Shown here: one piece after another, positions 43,599 through 55,930 of the stretch | Position numbering within the stretch: position 1 is the stretch's first letter | How the letters are laid out: every line of letters begins with the position of its first letter | From: Lachnospiraceae bacterium | Lineage (GTDB): Bacteria > Bacillota > Clostridia > Lachnospirales > Lachnospiraceae | NCBI GenBank assembly: GCA_910574185.1 | Contig: CAJSZQ010000025.1 | Coordinates: 1 to 64,000, forward strand | Direction of reading: 5' to 3' | Length of the DNA stretch: 64,000 nt | Notes under the pieces: model-generated | The model's database searches: none | What the model was told of the DNA's origin: nothing | What the model saw: the letters and a program-made list of their open reading frames with translations, nothing else | Program-made: the position numbers and the translations under genes

Positions 43599-43910
43599 GG
43601 GAAGCACCTCTGAGAGTATTTAATTATAGTTTATGAAAAAGGAGGATAATTTGTGCTTTTCCATAAAAATATATTGACTTGTTAACGTAAATGAAGTATA
43701 TTTTATTATATAGTAGTCATAAGTATATGGCGTACGTTATTTCAGGAATTATCAGATATTTCTATATTCGGGCGATTCAGCCAATGATTCCTAAAGTGTG
43801 TTTGAGAAGATATTTTCTCTTAGAAGATATTTAAGAGAGAATAGAATGTAGTGACGTGGATTTTTCATATTTTTGTACAGAGGAATTAGAGAGAGAAAAG
43901 GAGTGAGCGA
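43599..43910. other. Divergent region between sigK and comM
   Basis: No gene is seen. The stretch is AT-rich (for example 43690-43712). An inverted repeat TTTCTCTTA/TAAGAGAGAA lies near 43812-43840. A sigma-E type promoter for sigK is expected here but I could not place one with confidence. Confidence 0.4.
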
Positions 43911-45434
43911 ATGAGTTTTAGCAGAGTTATGTCGGCAACCCTGCAGGGAATGGATGTGGTTCCAGTACAGGTGGAGGCGGATGTAAGTAATGGATTGCCG
44001 GTGTTTCATATGGTAGGTTATCTTTCGGCAGAGGTGAAAGAAGCCGGGGAACGTGTGAGAACGGCAATACATAATTCGGGTTTCCTGATGCCGGTGAAAA
44101 AAATTGTGATTAATCTGTCTCCAGGGAACGTAAGGAAACGCGGTACATCCTATGACCTCCCGATTGCTTTGGCTATATTAACAGCCATGAGAGAAGTAGA
44201 GAAAGATTCATTAGAAAAGGTTCTGGCAGTAGGAGAACTGGGACTGGATGGAAGCGTGCGGGGTGTTCATGGAGTTCTTCCTATTGCGGACCGGGCAAGG
44301 CAGGAAGGAGTTTCCTGCCTGATAGTTCCGGCAGTCAACGAGGCAGAGGCGAGGCTGGTAGAAGGTCTGCGGGTTCTGGGCGTTGACAGTCTGGAGACGC
44401 TTTGTGAAAAGCTTAAGAAAGACGATGGGGAAATTGGGAGCGTACAGGAATGGAATGAGAATGTTTCTGATATTAAGGAAAGCAGACGGGAAGATTTTGC
44501 GGATATCAAGGGTCAGAAAGCGGTAAAACGGGCGGCGGAAGTAGCCGTAGCAGGCCATCATAATTTACTGATGATAGGGCCGCCCGGAGGTGGAAAATCT
44601 ATGATTGCACGAAGAATACCGACGATTCTTCCTTCGCTGTCGCAGGAGGAAAGTTTTCAGATTACGAAAGTATATAGCGTGGCCGGAATGCTGAGCAGGA
44701 AGCATCCTCTGATTACAAAAAGGCCCTTTCGTGAGGTGTATCAGACGGTCACAAAGGCAGCGCTTCTGGGCGGCGGAGCATGGCCGAAGCCTGGGGAGAT
44801 TTCTCTTGCAAGCGGAGGAGTACTGTTTTTAGATGAGCTTGCAGAATTTCAAAGAGCTGTGGTAGAAGTTCTGAGACAGCCATTGGAGGAGAGAATTGTC
44901 CGGATTGCAAGAAGTCAGGGAACTTATGAGTATCCGGCGGATGTGATGTTGGTTGCGGCTATGAATCCCTGTCCCTGCGGATATTTTCCTGATTATAACC
45001 GGTGTCAGTGTACGGCTTTTCAGATTCAGCAGTATCAGGGAAGGGTTAGTCAGCCATTTTTAGGAAGGATGGATATCTGTGTGGAGGTTCCGGGAGTGCA
45101 GTATGGGGATTTGAGCTGTTTATCTAAGGAAGAGAGTTCAGAGACGGTCCGCAGGAGGGTAGAGCTGGCGAGAGAGCGGCAGATTGCAAGATATCGGGGA
45201 AAACATATCGTATTTAATTCAGAATTAACAGGAGAACAGATTGTCGAATACTGTGAACTTGGCAGACTGGAAGAACGGATGATGCGGCAGGCTTTTGAGA
45301 CCTTGTCGCTGACAGCGAGGACCTATCATAAGGTTCTAAAGGTTGCAAGAACAATCGCAGACTTGGAAGGAGAAGACAGGATACAGATGGAACACTTACA
45401 GGAGGCGTTGATTTATAGAAATGTTAAGATATGA
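43911..45434 (+). CDS. comM: YifB/ComM family Mg-chelatase-like AAA ATPase
   Basis: A 507-aa hexameric helicase family that promotes branch migration during natural transformation. An N-terminal ChlI-like domain (LPVFHMVGYLSAEVKEAGERV, split) precedes the AAA core: Walker A GPPGGGKSM (about residues 222-230), LFLDELAEF Walker B, and a finger region with CPCGYFPD. GAAAAGGAGTGAGCGA precedes the ATG. dprA overlaps its 3' end by 14 bp, so comM and dprA are translationally coupled, consistent with a DNA-uptake or recombination role. Confidence 0.95.
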   Translation: MSFSRVMSATLQGMDVVPVQVEADVSNGLPVFHMVGYLSAEVKEAGERVRTAIHNSGFLMPVKKIVINLSPGNVRKRGTSYDLPIALAILTAMREVEKDSLEKVLAVGELGLDGSVRGVHGVLPIADRARQEGVSCLIVPAVNEAEARLVEGLRVLGVDSLETLCEKLKKDDGEIGSVQEWNENVSDIKESRREDFADIKGQKAVKRAAEVAVAGHHNLLMIGPPGGGKSMIARRIPTILPSLSQEESFQITKVYSVAGMLSRKHPLITKRPFREVYQTVTKAALLGGGAWPKPGEISLASGGVLFLDELAEFQRAVVEVLRQPLEERIVRIARSQGTYEYPADVMLVAAMNPCPCGYFPDYNRCQCTAFQIQQYQGRVSQPFLGRMDICVEVPGVQYGDLSCLSKEESSETVRRRVELARERQIARYRGKHIVFNSELTGEQIVEYCELGRLEERMMRQAFETLSLTARTYHKVLKVARTIADLEGEDRIQMEHLQEALIYRNVKI

Positions 45435-46524
45435 GTGGTGGTTTGCGGGAATCCGTTCTGTTTCCGATAAAAAGAAAAGACTTTTAAGAGAAATTTACGG
45501 AAGTGGGAAAGATATTTATAAAAAGTTATATAATATGGAAGAAAAGAATTTTTGCAACATACAGGGATTGACGGAAGCAGATATCCGTAGTATCCGTCAG
45601 TCGGCGAGAAATCAGGATGTGAGCAGACAGTATGAGGCAGCGCTTAGCGAGGGTATTCGGTTTATTCCTTATTATATGGAGGAGTATCCGATAAGGCTTA
45701 AAGAACATGCTGGAATGCCCTATGCACTCTATGTCAAAGGGGAACTTCCCTGTGAGGATATGCCTACCGCGGCTATTGTGGGGGCAAGGAAATGCACGCC
45801 TTACGGTGAGAAAATGGCGGCTGCTTTTGCAGAAGCGCTTGCAATATCCGGCGTGCAGGTTATCAGCGGTATGGCACGTGGGATTGACGGGGCGGCGCAG
45901 CGGGCGGCAATTCAGTCAGGGGGAAGTTCGTTTGGCGTACTTGGATGTGGGATTGACGTGTGCTATCCCAAAGATAATAAGGGGCTGTATATGGACCTTC
46001 CGTCCCATGGCGGGATTCTGTCGGAACAGCCGGTGGGAACGCCGCCTTTGAGAGAATATTTTCCGGCGAGAAACCGTATTATCAGCGGACTATCCGATAT
46101 TGTGCTGGTGATTGAGGCCGGAGAGAGAAGCGGCTCGCTGATTACGGCAGATATAGCTCTGGAACAGGGAAAGGATATCTACGCGCTTCCAGGGCCGGTT
46201 ACCAGCAATTTGAGCAGGGGATGTCATGAATTAATCCGGCAGGGAGCGGGGATTCTGATATCGCCGGAAGTACTGATAGAAGAAATAGGATTGGAGTTTT
46301 CTCTTCCAGCGGCTGAAAATAGCCGGAATCATGGGAAAAATGAGAAAAAGCTTGAAAGAAAAGAAAAATTGGTGTATGATGCCATTGGTTTGTTTCCAAA
46401 AAGCCTGAATATGCTGCTTTCTGAGGTGGGGTTTCAGACAACGGAGCTAATGTGTATTTTGGTTTCTTTGGAGATGAAAGGAATGATTAACGAAATATCA
46501 AAGAATTATTTTGTTAGGGCATGA
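45421..46524 (+). CDS. dprA: DNA-processing protein DprA
   Basis: A 367-aa protein that loads RecA on incoming single-stranded DNA. The N-terminal helix-hairpin part is followed by the Rossmann-like DprA domain: AIVGARKCTPYGEK, VISGMARGIDGAAQRAA, GCGIDVCYP, SEQPVGTPP and FPARNRIISGLSD. A C-terminal winged helix (LNMLLSEVGFQTTELMCIL) completes the usual architecture. It overlaps comM by 14 bp and is followed by topA. Confidence 0.96.
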   Translation: MLRYEWWFAGIRSVSDKKKRLLREIYGSGKDIYKKLYNMEEKNFCNIQGLTEADIRSIRQSARNQDVSRQYEAALSEGIRFIPYYMEEYPIRLKEHAGMPYALYVKGELPCEDMPTAAIVGARKCTPYGEKMAAAFAEALAISGVQVISGMARGIDGAAQRAAIQSGGSSFGVLGCGIDVCYPKDNKGLYMDLPSHGGILSEQPVGTPPLREYFPARNRIISGLSDIVLVIEAGERSGSLITADIALEQGKDIYALPGPVTSNLSRGCHELIRQGAGILISPEVLIEEIGLEFSLPAAENSRNHGKNEKKLERKEKLVYDAIGLFPKSLNMLLSEVGFQTTELMCILVSLEMKGMINEISKNYFVRA

Positions 46525-46596
46525 GTGGAATTTTTGATTTACCAGTCGAATATTCCGGTTCTGCGGATGCTCTGCAAAATTAAAAGGAGTATGAAG

Positions 46597-48660
46597 ATGG
46601 CGCATTATCTGGTAATCGTAGAGTCCCCTACAAAAGTAAAGACAATCAAGAAATTTTTGGGCAGCAACTATACGGTTATGGCTTCGAATGGTCATGTGAG
46701 AGATTTGCCGAAGAGCCAACTGGGAATTGATGTGGAGCATGGTTACGAACCGAAGTATATTACCATTCGGGGAAAGGGAGAGATTTTAGCAGAGCTCCGC
46801 AAAGAAGTAAAAAAGGCAGACAAGATTTATCTGGCAACTGACCCGGACCGAGAGGGAGAGGCTATTTCATGGCATCTGGGAAAGGCTTTGAAGCTGGAGG
46901 ATAAAAAAACTTATCGCATTACATTTAATGAAATTACAAAAAATGCAGTAAAGGCATCTATTAAGAATGCAAGAGAGATTGATATGAACCTGGTGGACGC
47001 ACAGCAGGCCAGAAGAGCGCTCGACAGAGTGGTAGGTTATCGGATTAGTCCGCTTCTCTGGACAAAGGTAAAGCGAGGATTGAGCGCAGGGCGCGTTCAG
47101 TCAGTTGCTCTTCGGATTATTGCGGACAGAGAAGAGGAAATCAATGCATTCATTCCGGAAGAATACTGGAGTTTGGACGCGTATTTGAAAGTGGCTGGCG
47201 AGAGAAAACCGCTGACTGCCAAATTCTATGGAACAGAAAATAAGAAACTGATACTCCGTTCAAAAGATGAAGTAGAACAGGTAATATCAGAGCTTGAGGA
47301 TGCACAGTATCTGGTGGAGGATATCAGAAAGGGAGAGCGGATTAAGAAAGCGCCGGTTCCATTTACCACTAGTACGATGCAGCAGGAGGCTTCCAACGCA
47401 CTGAATTATGCGACTCAGAAAACCATGCGGATTGCACAGCAGCTCTATGAAGGAATTACGATTAAGGGGAATGGAACAGTGGGACTTATCACCTATCTCC
47501 GTACCGATTCCACAAGGATTTCGGAGGAGGCAGACGCGCAGGTTAAGTCGTATATTGCAGAGAATTATGGGGCAGAGTTTGTCTCTTCTGGAGATAGTGC
47601 AAAGAAAGATGATAAGAAGATACAGGATGCCCATGAAGCAATCCGCCCTACAGATGTAAACAGAACGCCGGCGATGATGAAGGATTCTCTGAGCAGAGAT
47701 CAATTCCGTCTGTACCAACTGATTTGGAAAAGGTTCGTCGCAAGCAGAATGAAGGCAGCCAGATATGAGACTACTTCTGTGAAAATCGGAGCCGGGAAAT
47801 ACCGGTTTACAGTATCGGCTTCCAAGGTGGCATTTGAAGGTTTCCGGACGGTATATATAGAGTCGGGGGAGGAAAAGCCTGAGAATAATGTGCTTTTGAG
47901 GTCTTTGGATAAGGACTCAAAACTTTCTGGCGATCATTTTGAGCAGAAACAGCATTTTACGCAGCCGCCGGCACACTATACCGAAGCGTCTCTTGTGAAG
48001 AAGTTAGAGGAGCTGGGAATCGGACGTCCCAGTACTTACGCGCCGACAATTTCCACGATTATAGCCAGACGTTATGTGGCGAAAGAGAACAGGAATCTCT
48101 ATATGACTGAAATTGGCGAAGTGGTAAATCATATTATGAAGGAGTCGTTTCCTGCGATTGTAGATGTTAACTTTACTGCCAATATGGAAGGTCTGTTAGA
48201 CTATATAGCAGAGGGGAAGGTAGAGTGGAAATCTGTTATAGAGAACTTTTATCCAGATTTGGACGAGGCAGTGAAGGTTGCCGAAAAGGAGCAGGAGCGG
48301 GTTGAAATCGAAGACGAGATTACGGATGTTATCTGTGAGGAATGCGGCCGCAACATGGTTGTAAAGTATGGTCCTCATGGCAAATTTCTTGCCTGTCCGG
48401 GATTTCCGGATTGCAGGAATACCAAGCCTTATCTGGAGAAGGTAGGCGTAGCTTGTCCAAAATGCGGAAAAGACGTTGTATTCCGAAAGACGAAAAAAGG
48501 CAGACGTTATTATGGCTGCGAAGACAATCCAGAATGTGATTTCATGTCATGGCAGAAGCCTTCGGAGAAGAAATGTCCAAGATGCGGCGGATATATGCTG
48601 GAGAAAGGGAATAAGCTTGTCTGCGGCGACGCGCAGTGCGGATATGTGGAGGCAAAATAA
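46597..48660 (+). CDS. topA: DNA topoisomerase I
   Basis: A 687-aa type IA topoisomerase that relaxes negative supercoils. The TOPRIM domain starts LVIVESPTKVKTIKKFLG and includes DPDREGEAISWHL. The active Tyr is in TYLRTDSTRISEEA. Three four-Cys zinc fingers end the protein, beginning CEECGRNMV, CPKCGKDVV and CPRCGGYML. ATG 46597 is preferred because AAAAGGAGT is seven bases upstream; ATG 46591 is too close. A 20-codon frame (46521-46583) overlaps the dprA stop and could couple translation, with no other support. Confidence 0.97.
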   Translation: MAHYLVIVESPTKVKTIKKFLGSNYTVMASNGHVRDLPKSQLGIDVEHGYEPKYITIRGKGEILAELRKEVKKADKIYLATDPDREGEAISWHLGKALKLEDKKTYRITFNEITKNAVKASIKNAREIDMNLVDAQQARRALDRVVGYRISPLLWTKVKRGLSAGRVQSVALRIIADREEEINAFIPEEYWSLDAYLKVAGERKPLTAKFYGTENKKLILRSKDEVEQVISELEDAQYLVEDIRKGERIKKAPVPFTTSTMQQEASNALNYATQKTMRIAQQLYEGITIKGNGTVGLITYLRTDSTRISEEADAQVKSYIAENYGAEFVSSGDSAKKDDKKIQDAHEAIRPTDVNRTPAMMKDSLSRDQFRLYQLIWKRFVASRMKAARYETTSVKIGAGKYRFTVSASKVAFEGFRTVYIESGEEKPENNVLLRSLDKDSKLSGDHFEQKQHFTQPPAHYTEASLVKKLEELGIGRPSTYAPTISTIIARRYVAKENRNLYMTEIGEVVNHIMKESFPAIVDVNFTANMEGLLDYIAEGKVEWKSVIENFYPDLDEAVKVAEKEQERVEIEDEITDVICEECGRNMVVKYGPHGKFLACPGFPDCRNTKPYLEKVGVACPKCGKDVVFRKTKKGRRYYGCEDNPECDFMSWQKPSEKKCPRCGGYMLEKGNKLVCGDAQCGYVEAK

Positions 48661-48698
48661 AAAGTGACAGAAAGTTCTATAATTTGCAAGTTTAATAG

Positions 48699-48727
48699 TT
48701 GAAATTGTCGAAATTGTGTGATAATAT
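48699..48727 (+). promoter_or_regulatory. Promoter of codY
   Basis: TTGAAA (48699-48704) and TAATAT (48722-48727) are 17 bp apart, about 25 bp before the start codon. Confidence 0.6.
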
Positions 48728-48753
48728 ATCCCACAAAGGATGGTGAAAGAAAA

Positions 48754-49545
48754 ATGAGTGTACAATTGTTAGATAAAACAAGAAAAATCAACAAATTACT
48801 GCACAACAATGGCTCAAGTAAGGTGGTTTTTAATGATATCTGCAGTGTATTAACAGACATTTTGGATTCCAATGCACTGGTTATCAGTAAAAAAGGAAAG
48901 GTCCTTGGAGTTAGTTATTGTGACGGCGTGGGAGTGATTACGGAGCTTTTGAACGGCGAGGTAGGGATATTTATTGATGAATTGCTGAACGAAAGGCTTC
49001 TTGGCATTCTTTCGACAAAGGAAAATGTAAATTTAGAAACTCTTGGATTTTCAGAGATTGTGTCAAAGAGATATCAGGCAATTGTAACACCGATTGAGAT
49101 TGCAGGCGAGCGGCTTGGCACTTTGTTTATTTACAAACAGGATTCAGATTATGAGATTGACGATATTATATTAAGCGAATACGGAACGACGGTTGTGGGA
49201 CTTGAGATGCTCCGCTCTGTAAATGAGGAGAATGCAGAAGAGGACAGAAAGAGGCATATTGTGCAGTCGGCAGTCAGTACGCTGTCATTTTCCGAATTGG
49301 AGGCAATCTTACATATTTTTGAAGAACTGGGCGGTTTGGAGGGTATTCTTGTTGCCAGCAAGATTGCAGACAGAGTTGGAATTACCCGTTCGGTGATTGT
49401 GAATGCGCTTCGGAAGTTTGAGAGCGCCGGTGTGATTGAATCTCGTTCCTCCGGTATGAAGGGAACCTATATCAAGGTTGTGAATGATCATGTATTTGAA
49501 GAGCTTGAGAAGATAAGGGCAGAAAGGGGCATTTCAAATGTATGA
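48754..49545 (+). CDS. codY: GTP- and branched-chain amino acid-sensing regulator CodY
   Basis: A 263-aa global regulator of nutrient adaptation in Firmicutes. An N-terminal GAF domain binds isoleucine/valine; the C-terminal winged helix holds SKIADRVGITRSVIVNALRK (split), followed by the conserved GMKGTYIKVVND. The start is ATG 48754 behind GGATGGTGAAAG. A small gene overlaps its 3' end by 8 bp. No CodY box (AATTTTCWGAAAATT-like) was recognised in the window. Confidence 0.97.
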   Translation: MSVQLLDKTRKINKLLHNNGSSKVVFNDICSVLTDILDSNALVISKKGKVLGVSYCDGVGVITELLNGEVGIFIDELLNERLLGILSTKENVNLETLGFSEIVSKRYQAIVTPIEIAGERLGTLFIYKQDSDYEIDDIILSEYGTTVVGLEMLRSVNEENAEEDRKRHIVQSAVSTLSFSELEAILHIFEELGGLEGILVASKIADRVGITRSVIVNALRKFESAGVIESRSSGMKGTYIKVVNDHVFEELEKIRAERGISNV

Positions 49546-49849
49546 GGGGTGTCCGGTAGAGTTGTGGATGGAACAGATGATACTGGAAGACGGAGAATTT
49601 GAAGACAGGATACATTATTGCAAGGTAATTGGGTATGATGAAGATAGAGAATGCATAGAATTATTACTCAGAGGAGAAGAGGTGGACATTATTTCCCTGG
49701 ATGCGGTCTATGGATGTAAGATTATGGATGGTGATAAATCTGCGGAATGTAAGGGAGTCATCCGAGAACGCTATCTTAACAGGCTGGGAAATATGCTGGT
49801 CTTTCAGATTGAGAATGGATTTTATAAAAATAGTCTAAACTTAAAATAA
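49538..49849 (+). CDS. Hypothetical protein coupled to codY, 103 aa
   Basis: I do not recognise a named family. The protein is short, acidic and beta-rich (CPVELWMEQMIL, CKVIGYDEDRECIELLLRG), reminiscent of small PilZ- or Sm-like barrels, but no motif is decisive. It overlaps the codY stop by 8 bp, so translation is probably coupled. It ends just before the groESL promoter. Confidence 0.75.
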   Translation: MYEGCPVELWMEQMILEDGEFEDRIHYCKVIGYDEDRECIELLLRGEEVDIISLDAVYGCKIMDGDKSAECKGVIRERYLNRLGNMLVFQIENGFYKNSLNLK

Positions 49850-49855
49850 AGTGTG

Positions 49856-49884
49856 TTGACAAAACAAAGAGAGAGTGCTATTTT
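49856..49884 (+). promoter_or_regulatory. groESL promoter
   Basis: TTGACA (49856-49861), 17 bp, TATTTT (49879-49884). The CIRCE operator follows directly downstream, so HrcA binding would block initiation or early elongation. Confidence 0.85.
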
Positions 49885-49897
49885 ATATCTAGACCGT

Positions 49898-49924
49898 TTA
49901 GCACTCTCTTTTTGTGAGTGCTAA
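49898..49924. promoter_or_regulatory. CIRCE operator (HrcA-binding site)
   Basis: TTAGCACTC (49898-49906), nine bases, GAGTGCTAA (49916-49924): a perfect CIRCE element. It implies control of groESL by HrcA heat-shock repression; hrcA itself is outside the window. Confidence 0.98.
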
Positions 49925-49961
49925 CAGAATTAAGAATATAATTGTGAAGGAGGAATATAAA

Positions 49962-50246
49962 ATGAAATTAGTACCATTAGGAGACAGAGTAGTATTGAAA
50001 CAGTTAGTTGCAGAAGAGACTACAAAGTCAGGTATCGTATTACCAGGACAGTCCAAAGAGAAACCGCAGCAGGCAGAGATTATTGCTGTCGGTCCCGGCG
50101 GAATGGTGGATGGCAAGGAAGTTGAGATGTTTGTAAAGGCTGGTCAGACCGTCATCTATTCCAAGTATTCAGGAACAGATGTGGAAATGGATGATGAGAC
50201 CTATATTATTGTAAAACAGAGTGATATACTTGCTATTGTAGAATAA
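49962..50246 (+). CDS. groES: Co-chaperonin GroES
   Basis: A 94-aa GroES, the lid of the GroEL chamber. The core starts KLVPLGDRVVLKQ and includes the mobile loop (EETTKSGIVLPG) and GPGG turn. ATG 49962 follows AAGGAGGAATATAA. groEL begins 45 bp later; both are under CIRCE. Confidence 0.98.
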   Translation: MKLVPLGDRVVLKQLVAEETTKSGIVLPGQSKEKPQQAEIIAVGPGGMVDGKEVEMFVKAGQTVIYSKYSGTDVEMDDETYIIVKQSDILAIVE

Positions 50247-50276
50247 GAAGTATCAGAGTAAGAGATGGTAGAATAA

Positions 50277-51917
<1,641 letters not shown>

Positions 51918-51930
51918 TCACTATATTTTG

Positions 51931-51961
51931 GAGAACTCTCAGATTGGGAGTTCTCTTTTTA
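51931..51961 (+). terminator. Terminator of groESL
   Basis: GAGAACTC (51931-51938) pairs with GAGTTCTC (51948-51955), followed by five T. Confidence 0.9.
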
Positions 51962-52092
51962 TGTTCAAAGTGTTACAATGGAGAGAAAGATGCAGGAACA
52001 TTTTTAATATTTCGTACAGACGGCTCAGGAATCCGATTCCCGGCTGGATGAAGCATTTAGAGATGACCTGAAAAGCTTAAGGAGGAATCTAT

Positions 52093-52584
52093 ATGGGAGA
52101 CTTTTATGCAGAGAAGTTAGTAAAGAAAAAAACTACGGGGAAGGATATTTTAATTAAGTGTTTGATGGCGGCGCTGACTGTGATTGCAGTATTTTCTTTT
52201 TTTGTGATGCCGTTTGGAATATTTGTTGTTTTTCTTATAATAGGACTGGATATTTTTATTTTCCGTTCTCTGGATGTGGAGTATGAGTATCAATATATCA
52301 ATGGAGATATTGATATTGATAAGATAATGCATAAGGAGAGGCGCAAGAACGTATTTTCGGCAAATATTACGGACATGGAATTGCTTGCCCCGTCAGGAAA
52401 TTCGCAGCTTAGTTCTTTTGGCAATGCAAAAGTATATGATTTTACAGGCGGATATGGAGACGCGCCGGTGTATGAGATGATATTTGTAGAAGCAGGCGTG
52501 AAAAAACGCGTGCTTTTTGAGCCGGATGATCACATGTTAGAGGGAATGTGGATGCAGGCGCCGAGGAAAGTTATCAGAAAATAA
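52093..52584 (+). CDS. DUF6106-like membrane protein, 163 aa
   Basis: Two adjacent hydrophobic helices (about residues 23-58) near the N terminus are followed by a soluble domain (from LDVEYEYQY) with RRKNVFSANITDMELLAP and GYGDAPVYEMIF. This is the layout of DUF6106 proteins of Clostridia, of unknown function. AAGGAGGAATCTAT precedes the ATG. guaB follows with its own promoter. Confidence 0.8.
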   Translation: MGDFYAEKLVKKKTTGKDILIKCLMAALTVIAVFSFFVMPFGIFVVFLIIGLDIFIFRSLDVEYEYQYINGDIDIDKIMHKERRKNVFSANITDMELLAPSGNSQLSSFGNAKVYDFTGGYGDAPVYEMIFVEAGVKKRVLFEPDDHMLEGMWMQAPRKVIRK

Positions 52585-52594
52585 TAAAAAGTGG

Positions 52595-52624
52595 TTGACA
52601 AGCAGCAGGCTGATTTTGTATGAT
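52595..52624 (+). promoter_or_regulatory. guaB promoter
   Basis: TTGACA (52595-52600), 18 bp, TATGAT (52619-52624). Confidence 0.8.
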
Positions 52625-52643
52625 AGCTGTTAATACATAATGA

Positions 52644-54134
<1,491 letters not shown>

Positions 54135-54536
54135 AGTATGTGTGCATAAAGGTCGTTGTGTTAATTCCTTTGTAAATAATACTTGCTATTTACATCAGGG
54201 TTAATGTAATGGTTGTAATGGTATACTGAGACAATAAATATGCAGCGGCAGGAGATTTTCCTGCTGCTGTTTTGCGCTATGTAAAATCATAATCAGAGTT
54301 TACAGAAGTAATGATAAGTAGAAGTAATAAGAATAACATATTACAATGTGGAACATATCTGTTATGGTATATCAAATAATAAAGATATGCAGGTCATGTC
54401 AAAAGGAAAGTGGTTTTTTCTTAATATAATCCCTTATTTACGGTTATACTAAAGGAAATTATTTATCTGACAGAAGAGCGATTTAAAATGAATTTTGCTT
54501 ATAATGGAGTAAATGCTGTTAGGAGGGGTTAATTTT
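54135..54536. other. 402-bp intergenic region after guaB
   Basis: It holds the terminator at 54243-54273 and otherwise only AT-rich sequence. No gene is supported. The promoter of the following FAD gene is likely near 54440-54510 but not clear. Confidence 0.45.
54243..54273 (+). terminator. Terminator after guaB
   Basis: CAGCGGCAGGA (from 54243) pairs with TCCTGCTGCTG (to 54269), then TTTTG. It is about 110 bp downstream of the stop. Confidence 0.8.
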
Positions 54537-55844
54537 ATGCAGGAATCAGTCTGGAGGGACGGTCTGAAACTTCCGTCATTCGGGAAGCTAAACGGCAGTG
54601 TAAAAACAGAGGTACTTGTTATTGGAGGAGGATTATGTGGAGTTTTGTGTACGTATTTTCTGCACAAAGCAGGCATTGACTGCTGTTTGGCTGAGGCGGA
54701 GACAATCGGAAGCGGTATGACTGGCAATACGACGGCGAAGCTGACTTTTCAGCATGGGCTTATTTATGATAAGCTCGTGATGTCTCGGGGGAAGGAAATT
54801 GCAGCCGCGTATCTTGATGCAGGTAAAAGCGCGCTGGAGGAATATCGGAAATTTGCCGAGGAGATTGACTGTGATTTTGAAAAAAAGGACGCGTATGTGT
54901 ATTCTCGGTGTGACAGAGAGAAATTGGAGCGAGAAGTAAAATCGGTCAATGGTCTTGGTTTTTCGGCGGATTTTGTGGAAGAATTACCGCTTCCTTTTTC
55001 GGTAAAAGGTGCGGTCCGGTTTCCGGAACAGGCACAGTTTCATCCGCTGAAATTTCTGGCAGCAGTTGCGGAGAGGCTTCCTATTTATGAACACACTTTT
55101 ATTCGGGAGCTTGCGCCCGGAAGAGCCTATAGTGAACATGGGGAAATTCAGGCGGATAAAATCATTGTAACAACACATTTTCCTTTCTTAAATAAGCATG
55201 GAAACTATTTTCTGAAGTTATATCAGCACCGGTCGTATGTTATTGCCTTGAGGGGCGCGCCGGATGTCCATGGCATGTATGTGGATGAAGCGCAGACCGG
55301 ACTGTCCTTTCGGAATTATCAGAATTTACTTTTCGTGGGAGGAGGAAGCCACCGAACTGGAAAGAAGGGAGGGAATTGGCAGGAGCTTCGGAATTTTGCC
55401 AATTTAAATTATCCCGAGGCCAGGGAATCCTATGCCTGGGCGGCACAGGATTGTATGAGTCTGGATCAGGTTCCTTATATTGGTCAGTATTCCGCTCATA
55501 CGCCGAATTTGTATGTGGCGTCCGGTTTCCATAAATGGGGCATGACTTTGTCGATGGTTTCGGCTATTTTGTTGCGGGATATGGTAATAGGAAAGGAGAA
55601 TCACTGGGCAGAGGTGTTTTCGCCAAGCAGGAGTATCTTGAAGCCGCAGCTCTTTGTGAATGGGGCAGAGGCAATAGCGAATCTACTTACGCCTGTAAAG
55701 AAGCGGTGCCCGCATATGGGATGCGCCCTGAAATGGAATCCACATGAGCATTCCTGGGACTGTCCCTGTCATGGGTCCCGGTTTGAGGCAGACGGCAGTT
55801 TGATTGATAATCCGGCAATGCGGGATGCGCGGATTTCCAGATAG
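54537..55844 (+). CDS. FAD-dependent oxidoreductase with C-terminal Rieske domain
   Basis: A 435-aa fusion. The N-terminal DAO-type part has the FAD motif VIGGGLCGVLCTYFLHKAGI and the GMTGNTTAKLTFQHG segment. The C-terminal 50 residues are a Rieske [2Fe-2S] domain: CPHMGC, then CPCHGSRFEADG. This architecture is known in clostridial and Bacillus YhfW-like proteins; the substrate is not established. ATG 54537 follows AGGAGGGG. A LysR regulator starts 86 bp downstream on the same strand and may be linked. Confidence 0.92.
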   Translation: MQESVWRDGLKLPSFGKLNGSVKTEVLVIGGGLCGVLCTYFLHKAGIDCCLAEAETIGSGMTGNTTAKLTFQHGLIYDKLVMSRGKEIAAAYLDAGKSALEEYRKFAEEIDCDFEKKDAYVYSRCDREKLEREVKSVNGLGFSADFVEELPLPFSVKGAVRFPEQAQFHPLKFLAAVAERLPIYEHTFIRELAPGRAYSEHGEIQADKIIVTTHFPFLNKHGNYFLKLYQHRSYVIALRGAPDVHGMYVDEAQTGLSFRNYQNLLFVGGGSHRTGKKGGNWQELRNFANLNYPEARESYAWAAQDCMSLDQVPYIGQYSAHTPNLYVASGFHKWGMTLSMVSAILLRDMVIGKENHWAEVFSPSRSILKPQLFVNGAEAIANLLTPVKKRCPHMGCALKWNPHEHSWDCPCHGSRFEADGSLIDNPAMRDARISR

Positions 55845-55930
55845 GAAGTATTTTGTAAATTATTATTTCACAGAGGCGGGATTCTAGGGTATAATGATAA
55901 AATGGATATAAGAAAGGTATGTAAGAGAAG

